A stretch of DNA of 64,000 nucleotides from positions 2,703,501 through 2,767,500 of the forward strand of contig NZ_CP110848.1 of assembly GCF_026240635.1 (NCBI RefSeq), in the 5' to 3' direction. Below the pieces are notes generated by a model. That model ran no database searches and had not been told where the DNA came from. It saw nothing but the letters and a program-made list of their open reading frames with translations. Both the position numbers and the translations under genes were made by a program. Positions 57,758 through 64,000 of this stretch are shown here, piece by piece. This DNA is from Trichothermofontia sichuanensis B231 (GTDB lineage: Bacteria; Cyanobacteriota; Cyanobacteriia; B231). Within the stretch, counting starts at the first letter, position 1. Every line of letters begins with the position of its first letter.

Positions 57758-57979
57758 GTTGCCCCACCGGACACGCTAGGCAGGGAGGGGTTACGAAAGG
57801 TTAAGCGGGATATTAACCTAAATAAAGATTCGGACAAAGCAATCCGCGCACAGTCGTTTGTCCCGAAAGTGATCCCACTCAAGGGATAGACCAGCAGATC
57901 GATCACCCTTGATAGAAATTAGGTATGGAGATATTTACCCTAAACCAACTGCCTTTGTGGAGTGGTGCCGACGGCTAAT

Positions 57980-59314
57980 ATGACCCCTGCCAGAACCATT
58001 TGTCTTGGCTTCCTAGCGGTAATTAGCTTAGGGACCCTGTTGTTATGCCTGCCGATCGCCCATGCGCATGGGGGGTGGGGCAATCCCCTCGTTGCCCTCT
58101 TTACCGCCACCTCTGCTGTGTGTGTTACTGGTCTCTCGGTGGTGGATATCAGTAGTTACTACAGCTTTTGGGGCCAGTTGTGCATTCTTGCGCTCGTGCA
58201 GGTGGGGGGGTTAGGCTACATGACCTCCACAACCGTCCTCTTACTCCTGGTAGGACGGCGCTTTAGCCTGCGCGATCGCATTACCTTACAACAATCCCTG
58301 GATTTACCAGCGATCGCGGGAGGACCCCAATTGGTGCGATCGATTATGGCCACGACCCTGCTTTTCGAGCTAACGGGTGCCTTTGCCTTGCTGCCAACCT
58401 TTATTCATGATTTTGGGGGTCTCCAGGGCGTGTGGCTGGCGATCTTCCACAGCATCAGCGCGTTCAATAATGCCGGATTTAGTTTATTCCCAGATAACCT
58501 TATCCGGTATCACAATTCGCTCATCGTCAATGGTGTTGTGGCAGTTCTAATTATCTTTGGCGGCATTGGCTATCAGGTCATTATGGAGATGTACCTCTGG
58601 TTGCGCGATCGCTGCTTACGCAGTCGCACCTTCTATGTGCCCTCCCTCCACTTTCGGGTCGTCACGACCACCACCCTGACGCTGCTGATTGCCGGATTTT
58701 TGGCACTGTTATTGACCGAACTGCGTAATGATGCCACCTTGGCCAGTCTGCCCCTACCCGCAGCGCTCCTGGGGGCCTTCTTCCAGTCTGTAACGACCCG
58801 CACCGCTGGCTTCAACACAATTGATATCGGCCAGATGACGATCGCCTCCTTGTTTGTCATGATTGTGCTGATGTTTATTGGGGCGAGTCCAGGTGGCACG
58901 GGTGGGGGAATTAAAACAACTACCGCACGGGTGCTCTTTAGCTGTACTGAAACCGCCCTCCGCAGCCGGGAAGAGGTCGTTTGCTACCAGCGAGAGATTC
59001 CCATGCCGTTGATTATTAAGGCCGTGGGTGTGGTCGTCGGTTCGGTAACCGTCGTGATTATTGCTACCACCTTCATTGCCTTTAGCAATCCCGATCTCGA
59101 TTTTGTCCAAATTTTCTTTGAGGTTGTCTCTGGCTTCGCCACGGTTGGTCTCTCGACGGGGATTACGACGAAACTGTCGGTCTTCGGTCAGATTGTCCTG
59201 ATTGCGATTATGTACATCGGTCGGGTGGGTGTCCTGATGCTAATGTCAGCCCTGCGCACTGAACCTAAGCCCAGTGCCGTCAACTACCCAGAGGCCAATT
59301 TGTTTGTGGGTTAA
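57980..59314 (+). CDS. ktrB: KtrB-type potassium (Na-dependent) transporter, pore subunit
   Basis: 444 residues in the Trk/Ktr/HKT superfamily, plasma membrane. Four pore loops with the filter glycine are visible: SAVCVTGLS, SAFNNAGFS, TRTAGFNT and GFATVGLS, each between two helices. The intramembrane gate region GASPGGTGGGIKTTT of the third repeat is present. ATG 57980 is chosen by family alignment; a GTG at 57962 is in frame. The NAD-binding regulatory subunit follows 142 bp downstream, so both halves of the system are here. It is important for osmotic adaptation in cyanobacteria. Confidence 0.92.
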   Translation: MTPARTICLGFLAVISLGTLLLCLPIAHAHGGWGNPLVALFTATSAVCVTGLSVVDISSYYSFWGQLCILALVQVGGLGYMTSTTVLLLLVGRRFSLRDRITLQQSLDLPAIAGGPQLVRSIMATTLLFELTGAFALLPTFIHDFGGLQGVWLAIFHSISAFNNAGFSLFPDNLIRYHNSLIVNGVVAVLIIFGGIGYQVIMEMYLWLRDRCLRSRTFYVPSLHFRVVTTTTLTLLIAGFLALLLTELRNDATLASLPLPAALLGAFFQSVTTRTAGFNTIDIGQMTIASLFVMIVLMFIGASPGGTGGGIKTTTARVLFSCTETALRSREEVVCYQREIPMPLIIKAVGVVVGSVTVVIIATTFIAFSNPDLDFVQIFFEVVSGFATVGLSTGITTKLSVFGQIVLIAIMYIGRVGVLMLMSALRTEPKPSAVNYPEANLFVG

Positions 59315-59456
59315 ATCGTGTGGGTTAAATCGTTATGGTCGGTACAGGGGCACGATAGCGGGGGACCCAATCCCCGACGGATGTAGGTGCCCACCTGAGC
59401 GACAATAAACCATGAGTTACCATCCACCATCGGTACCAAGGTAGGGTTACACAACG

Positions 59457-60152
59457 GTGAACTTATCGTCTTTGAATTTCTTTAGTACGTTGCTAGGGAA
59501 TAATCGCCAGTTTGCGGTGATTGGCCTCGGGCGATTTGGACGAGCAGTGTGTCAAACATTACATAATCTCGGTTATGAGGTGCTCGGCATTGATAACAAT
59601 CAGCGGTTGGTCGATCAGGCCTTACATGATGGGGTGGTGGCCCATGCCCTTCAGCTAGACTCTACCGAACCCTCAGCGCTTGAGGAAGCTAGTATTGCGG
59701 ACTTTGACACGGTCATCGTCGCGATCGGCAATTACATCCAGGAAAGCATCATCACCACACTCAACCTCAAGGAAGCCAAGGTACCCCACGTGGTTGCCAA
59801 GGCCTCGTCAGAGATCCACGGCAAGTTGCTAGAACGGGTGGGAGCCGATCTGGTCGTCTTTCCAGAACGGGAGATGGGCTGTCAGTTAGCCCGTGCCCTA
59901 ACCAAACCCCGCATTCTCGATCGCTTTGAACTAGATCCCGACAACAGTATTGTTGAAGTCGTTGTCCCAGAACGCTTTGATAACAAAACCCTGGCGGATC
60001 TGGACCTGCGCCGGAACTATGGCATTAGCGTCCTAGCGATCGGGGCTGACCAGAAGTTCCAGATCAATCCCCAACCTCAGCAAAAGCTGGTTAAGGGCCA
60101 AATCATGGTGGTGATTGGCAGCAATCGCGATATCGATCGGCTGCCGGTTTAA
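59457..60152 (+). CDS. ktrA: KtrA-type RCK regulatory subunit
   Basis: 231 residues, cytoplasmic ring-forming regulator of KtrB that binds ATP/ADP. RCK_N: FAVIGLGRFGRAVCQTLHNL, GIDNNQRLVDQAL and DTVIVAIGNYIQESIITTLN. RCK_C: about 150-231, including IVEVVVPERFDNKTLADLDL and GQIMVVIGSNRDI. The start is GTG 59457, without a strong ribosome-binding site. Gene order ktrB-ktrA on one strand supports the pairing. Confidence 0.93.
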   Translation: MNLSSLNFFSTLLGNNRQFAVIGLGRFGRAVCQTLHNLGYEVLGIDNNQRLVDQALHDGVVAHALQLDSTEPSALEEASIADFDTVIVAIGNYIQESIITTLNLKEAKVPHVVAKASSEIHGKLLERVGADLVVFPEREMGCQLARALTKPRILDRFELDPDNSIVEVVVPERFDNKTLADLDLRRNYGISVLAIGADQKFQINPQPQQKLVKGQIMVVIGSNRDIDRLPV

Positions 60153-60180
60153 AATCGGCCTGCTTGGACAACCAGCCTGA

Positions 60181-61089
60181 CTAGGGTACTGGGACGGACT
60201 GAAGCAGGCGATCGATAATCCCCTGCGCCTTGCGTCCTCCCGCCGGAATCAGGCGGTGAGCCAATACATAGGGGGCTAGGAACTTGACATCATCGGGCAA
60301 GGCAAACTCACGCCCAGCTAAAAAGGCCAACGCCTGGGTCGATCGCTGCAAGGCCACCGCCCCCCGTGGACTCACCCCCAGCGTAATTTCCTCATCCTCC
60401 CGCGTCGATCGCACCAGATTGAGAATGTACTGCTGCACACTTTCCTCGACCCGGACCTGACGCACCGCTTGCTGCAACGCCTCCACTTCCTCCAACGTAA
60501 TGCACGGGGTCAAATCCTCCACCGTCACCCTGGCTTGCCAATGCTTCAGCATTTCCAACTCTTCCGCCTCCGTGGGATAGCCCAGGGAGAGGGACAACAT
60601 GAACCGATCCATCTGGGCTTCCGGCAGGGGGAAGGTCCCCTGATACTCAATTGGATTTTGGGTCGCAATCACAAAAAACGGATGAGGCACCCGCCGGGAA
60701 ACGCCATCCACGGTCACCTGCTGTTCCTCCATCACCTCCAGCAGCGCTGACTGGGTACGGGGGGTTGCCCGGTTGATCTCATCCGCTAGGAGGACGTTGG
60801 TAAAAATTGGCCCCGGTAAAAACTTAAACTCGCCGCTCTGCTGATTCCAAACATTGGTCCCGGTCATGTCCGTTGGTAAAAGGTCAGGGGTACATTGGAT
60901 GCGCTGAAATTTCGCCGCGATCGACTTGGCTAGGGACTTCGCCAACAAGGTTTTCCCGACTCCCGGCACATCTTCAAGCAAGGCGTGCCCCCCCGACAAC
61001 AGGGCTACCAGTACCAAGCGAATGGCATCCGCTTTGCCCACGATCGTGCGGTTTAGATTAGCGGTCAGTTGCTCAATGCGCTCTCTCAT
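60181..61089 (-). CDS. MoxR-family AAA ATPase
   Basis: 302 residues. Walker A DVPGVGKTLLAKSLAKS, Walker B VLLADEINRATPRTQSALLE, sensor 1 FFVIATQNPIEYQGTFPLPE and the C-terminal lid with GVSPRGAVALQRSTQALAFL. MoxR proteins usually act as chaperones for VWA-domain partners; none is adjacent here. ATG 61089 is preferred over the TTG at 61101. Confidence 0.94.
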   Translation of the reverse strand: MRERIEQLTANLNRTIVGKADAIRLVLVALLSGGHALLEDVPGVGKTLLAKSLAKSIAAKFQRIQCTPDLLPTDMTGTNVWNQQSGEFKFLPGPIFTNVLLADEINRATPRTQSALLEVMEEQQVTVDGVSRRVPHPFFVIATQNPIEYQGTFPLPEAQMDRFMLSLSLGYPTEAEELEMLKHWQARVTVEDLTPCITLEEVEALQQAVRQVRVEESVQQYILNLVRSTREDEEITLGVSPRGAVALQRSTQALAFLAGREFALPDDVKFLAPYVLAHRLIPAGGRKAQGIIDRLLQSVPVP

Positions 61090-61201
61090 AGGAAGTGGCA
61101 ATCTGAATCATCAATAAACAACTGGCAAGAAACCGCCGATGGGCGCAATCCGTCCTGTCCCGATAAAAACGGGGTGGGCTAGACCCCCGACTCACCCCGG
61201 C

Positions 61202-62260
61202 TCAGGCGGCTGGCCCCAACAACATCGCCCGTGCTGCCTGACAGTCGGCATGAATTTGGGCCGCCAAATCAGCCAGACTGGCAAAGCGTTGCTCTGGCCG
61301 CAGAAACGCTTCCACGTCTACCCGGAGGGTTTGGCCGTAGAGATCCCCAGACCAATCTAGCAAATGCACTTCGATCGTCTGCTGCTGACCATCCACCGTC
61401 GGGCGACAGCCGATATTCATCACCCCCGCCCACCGCTGCGCCGGGGATACGGGTTCCCCCCCGATCGCCGTCATCGGACACACCCAAACGCTATAGACCC
61501 CCCGACGGGGCAGAAACTTGGCCGCATCCACCTGCAAATTGGCCGTTGGAAACCCGATCGTCCGCCCCAACTGCTGCCCCGCTACCACTGTACCCCAGAG
61601 ATGGTAGGGGCGTCCCAAGAGGCGATTTGCCTGGGCAATGTCCCCCGCAGCGAGGGCAGCCCGAATCATGGAACTACTGATGCGCTGATCCTGTGAGGTC
61701 TGGTTCGGCACGATCGTCACCGTTACCCCATACCTGCCCGCCAACCGGCGCAAATCCAGAGCCGTGCCTGCCCGCTGGTGGCCAAAGCGAAAATCTTCCC
61801 CCACGCTAATCTGCTGCGCCTGCAGGTGCTGGATCAAAATGGTTTCTACAAAGGCAGCGGGGGAGAGACTAGCCAAGTCGTGATTAAAAGGCAGTAGCAC
61901 CAGTTGCGCCACCCCCATCGCTTGCAGCAATTGGCGTTTCTCCGCCAAGGGGGTGATCAGGGGACAATCCGCCTGGCTGAAAAATGCCCGTGGATGGGGA
62001 TCAAAGGTGACCACCGTCGGATAGGGAGGCCCGGTCGGCGTCGCCGCACTCTCACAACTCGTCTCTAGCTGCTGCCAAGTCGGTGGTTTCCCCAGGGTTA
62101 GCGCCACATCCTCATTATTAATCGCCCTTGGCTGGTGCAGGGGCCGCCGGGGCAAAATCGGATGGATAACCTGGTAGTGCCCGCGATGAACACCATCAAA
62201 ATTACCGAGGGCGATCGCCGTCGGCGTTAAAACCGTAGTCAGTGACGCAGTAACCCACAC
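61202..62260 (-). CDS. ribF: Bifunctional riboflavin kinase / FAD synthetase
   Basis: Makes FMN and then FAD. The N-terminal FAD synthetase (about 1-220) has the nucleotidyl-transferase GNFDGVHRGHYQVI and VTFDPHPRAFF, with SSSMIRAALAAGDI. The C-terminal flavokinase (about 220-352) has GTVVAGQQLGRTIGFPTANL and the MNIGCRPTVDG segment. Residues about 35-75 form an insertion before VVTFDP not typical of the shorter bacterial enzymes. The start GTG 62260 agrees with cyanobacterial homologues (WVTxSLTT). Confidence 0.94.
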   Translation of the reverse strand: MWVTASLTTVLTPTAIALGNFDGVHRGHYQVIHPILPRRPLHQPRAINNEDVALTLGKPPTWQQLETSCESAATPTGPPYPTVVTFDPHPRAFFSQADCPLITPLAEKRQLLQAMGVAQLVLLPFNHDLASLSPAAFVETILIQHLQAQQISVGEDFRFGHQRAGTALDLRRLAGRYGVTVTIVPNQTSQDQRISSSMIRAALAAGDIAQANRLLGRPYHLWGTVVAGQQLGRTIGFPTANLQVDAAKFLPRRGVYSVWVCPMTAIGGEPVSPAQRWAGVMNIGCRPTVDGQQQTIEVHLLDWSGDLYGQTLRVDVEAFLRPEQRFASLADLAAQIHADCQAARAMLLGPAA

Positions 62261-62293
62261 GCTTTACAGTTTGACACAAATGGGGGTCACTGC

Positions 62294-63196
62294 TCAGGGA
62301 GTTTCCAAAGTCAACAGTTCGGGCTGGGGGTGAACTGCTGCCCGCGAGGGCGCAAGGCGAATCTCCAGCCCCTCCCGTGCCACCAGACTGTTGGGGAAAT
62401 GTTTAGCCACTAGATAGCCAACGCGATCGAGAAACTCGTCGTTATGGAGAGGATCATGGTGGAAAATAACCAACTGCTCTGCCTGAGCCGCCTGGGCCAC
62501 GCGCACGGCCTCTTGCCACGTCGAATGTCCCCAGCCCACCTTACTGGCCTTTTCGGCATAGTACTCCTCATCAGTGTAGGTCGCATCGTAGATGAGGACA
62601 TTTGCATGACGGGCCAATTTGATCACATTCTCATCCAGCAGATTCGGAAAGTGCTCGGTATCCGTCACGTAGGCAACGGCATAATTACGCCAATTCACCC
62701 GATAACCTACAGCCTCCCCTGGGTGATTGAGCAGCGCACTTTCCACTTGCACATCCTCAATCTGCACCGTTTCCCCCACCTCAATGTCATGAAACTGGAG
62801 GTCCGCTCCCATCGCTCGCAATGGGACCGGGAAGTTGGGGTGAAGCATTTGATCGATCAACCGTTGCTCGATCGTGACATTGTTGGGAGCCTTGGCCCCA
62901 TAGATATGAAAACGATTGCCCTTGATAAAGGCAGGCACAAAAAATGGAAAACCCTGAATATGATCCCAGTGGGAGTGGGTAAAGAACATGTGAGCCTCGA
63001 TGGGCATCTGTCGCAGCAGCTCTTGACCCAATACCCGTAAGCCCGTACCCCCATCAAAAATTAACCGCTGCCCCCCCACGCGCATTTCCACACAAGGGGT
63101 ATTACCGCCGTAACGAACTGTCTCAGGACCTGGACAGGGTATACTCCCCCTGACGCCCCAGAAGTGAACTGAGAAGTGATCTCGCATGTCAATCAT
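62294..63196 (-). CDS. MBL-fold metal-dependent hydrolase
   Basis: 300 residues, metallo-beta-lactamase fold with the metal motif FFTHSHWDHIQGFPFF, a further His in ALLNHPGEAVGYR, Asp in VAYVTDTEHFP and a terminal FHHDPLHND. The N-terminus FWGVRGSIPCPGPETVRYGG is shared with the group that includes PhnP- and RNase Z-like proteins and c-di-AMP/cAMP phosphodiesterase relatives. The substrate cannot be told. ATG 63196, with an in-frame ATG at 63187. Confidence 0.88.
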   Translation of the reverse strand: MIDMRDHFSVHFWGVRGSIPCPGPETVRYGGNTPCVEMRVGGQRLIFDGGTGLRVLGQELLRQMPIEAHMFFTHSHWDHIQGFPFFVPAFIKGNRFHIYGAKAPNNVTIEQRLIDQMLHPNFPVPLRAMGADLQFHDIEVGETVQIEDVQVESALLNHPGEAVGYRVNWRNYAVAYVTDTEHFPNLLDENVIKLARHANVLIYDATYTDEEYYAEKASKVGWGHSTWQEAVRVAQAAQAEQLVIFHHDPLHNDEFLDRVGYLVAKHFPNSLVAREGLEIRLAPSRAAVHPQPELLTLETP

Positions 63197-63516
63197 GGGT
63201 GTTATTGCAGGATTTCCTCAGGCTTGGTAGCAAAGCTCGCCCTATCCTCACGCGCCAAACCTGCGGATCAGATTAAGTTAACAGCCATGAAAACCACCAC
63301 AGGGGCCTTCATCGCATGCCGGAGCTATTTTACGGGACTCATTGGCACTTAGCAGATGCTCGCCTCCAAACTATGGGCAGTCTGGGGGGTGGGATAGCCC
63401 ACCAATTAATGCTCTTGCTCCCATCATATAGCAATTTTTAAGGAGCCGATCCGGGAAAGGAAGATTTTTTGCTCAGGGGTGGGAACAACGGGTTGCCGAT
63501 GCTTAACCTGCGATCA
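63197..63516. other. 320-bp intergenic region, nothing recognised
   Basis: Between the minus-strand surE stop and the MBL hydrolase start. No repeats of the R1-R3 families, ORF, tRNA or strong terminator seen. Confidence 0.55.
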
Positions 63517-64000
63517 CTAGGGAGCCGGGGGCGGGGGCAGCCACTGGAGTTTTTCACCCCAGTCGGGCATCACTGCCTGTAAGCATTCAAACTGGCTCAC
63601 TAGGGTCAGATCGAGACTCAAGGGGGTGATCGTGATGTAGTGGTTGGCGATCGCCCGTACATCAATGGGTAAATTCGCCAACCGGGGGACTTGTTGCGAT
63701 GCCATTTCCTGCTCTTCGATAATCTCACCCGCAAGCCAGTAATAGGTTTTGCCCCTGGGATCAAGCCGTTTTTCAAATAAGTTTTGGTAGCGTCGTTTGC
63801 ATTGGCGGGCGATCGTGACCCCCGCGATTTTGTCCGCTGGAATAGCCGGAATGTTGACATTCAACAGCATGGCTTCCGGCAGGGGATGCTGTTGGAGGAA
63901 ATGCACGAGGGACAGGGCAAAGGCGGCGGCGGGCTGAAACGGGGCTGTTGCCATTGGTTCCGGTGCCCCAATCGTTGTGCCAGGGTGGGGATAGTTGGCC
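63517..64000 (-). CDS. surE: 5'/3'-nucleotidase SurE, N-terminus beyond window edge
   Basis: C-terminal 160 residues of a SurE-type nucleotidase, open at the right edge. Recognisable: LLNVNIPAIPADKIAGVTIA, FEKRLDPRGKTYYWLAGEII and the family C-terminus DVRAIANHYITITPLSLDLT. The catalytic Asp-Asp N-terminus lies outside the window. The frame continues upstream of the internal ATG at 63954 to the edge (TTIGAPEPM), so that ATG is not the start. Confidence 0.9.
   Translation of the reverse strand, partial: ANYPHPGTTIGAPEPMATAPFQPAAAFALSLVHFLQQHPLPEAMLLNVNIPAIPADKIAGVTIARQCKRRYQNLFEKRLDPRGKTYYWLAGEIIEEQEMASQQVPRLANLPIDVRAIANHYITITPLSLDLTLVSQFECLQAVMPDWGEKLQWLPPPPAP

Overview
The window is chromosomal DNA from a cyanobacterium. 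It carries genes for oxygenic photosynthesis: petG (cytochrome b6f), apcF (phycobilisome core), ndhS (NDH-1) and a UbiE/MenG quinone methyltransferase. It also has an NTRC-type thioredoxin reductase-thioredoxin fusion and a glnA preceded by a textbook NtcA promoter. HIP1 octamers (GCGATCGC) are scattered through most genes. A homocitrate synthase gene (nifV) suggests a nitrogen fixer, but no other nif gene lies in the window. The genus cannot be fixed from this sequence alone; a filamentous Leptolyngbya-like lineage is only a guess.

Layout. 1-9.6 kb: menG (cut by the window edge), mtnP, an L,D-transpeptidase, cobO, a GH13 glucan hydrolase, a serpin, ppx, and a yccF gene broken by an in-frame TGA. 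9.9-19.7 kb: an ABC permease, gltX, a large multi-GAF sensor, a pyrD-holB pair overlapping by 4 bp, a Ycf29-like response regulator, a membrane-anchored cytochrome c, and petG. 20-29 kb: an unrecognised 359-residue protein, NTRC, a PPC-domain protein, trmD, then the sulfur pair sir and cysK, and nifV. 29-36.4 kb is accessory: decayed Uma2 and transposase fragments, repeats, ald, an AT-rich glycosyltransferase-methyltransferase fusion and a second methyltransferase. 36.4-46.6 kb: an RCK-pore-RCK channel-like protein, ispH, a CHASE2-GGDEF protein, ndhS, glnA, apcF and an OmpR-type regulator. 46.6-54.5 kb: an MFS transporter, a Uma2 protein with a coiled-coil tail, gene remnants, a glycosyltransferase, a chelatase-like protein with a His-rich tail, a phytase-like lipoprotein and tRNA-Ser(UGA). 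54.6-64 kb: YkvA, a peptidoglycan amidase, a zinc-ribbon protein, the KtrB/KtrA potassium transporter pair, a MoxR ATPase, ribF, an MBL-fold hydrolase and surE (cut by the window edge).

Functional groupings. Sulfur and nitrogen: Sir makes sulfide, CysK makes cysteine, NifV makes homocitrate, GlnA and Ald handle ammonium and alanine. Potassium: KtrB, KtrA and the RCK-pore-RCK protein. Signalling: the multi-GAF protein, CHASE2-GGDEF and two response regulators.

The most distinctive non-coding content is three families of short interspersed elements. R1 is 107 bp with six near-identical copies and imperfect terminal inverted repeats. R2 has termini built on CCTGATTGACTGACAAA. R3 has termini built on a TTTACC core. 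They have different ends but share a similar CCCTCACC...CTCTCCC...GGGAGAGG core. At 52.85-53.16 kb an R1 copy sits inside an R2 copy. No CRISPR array, prophage or complete insertion sequence was seen.
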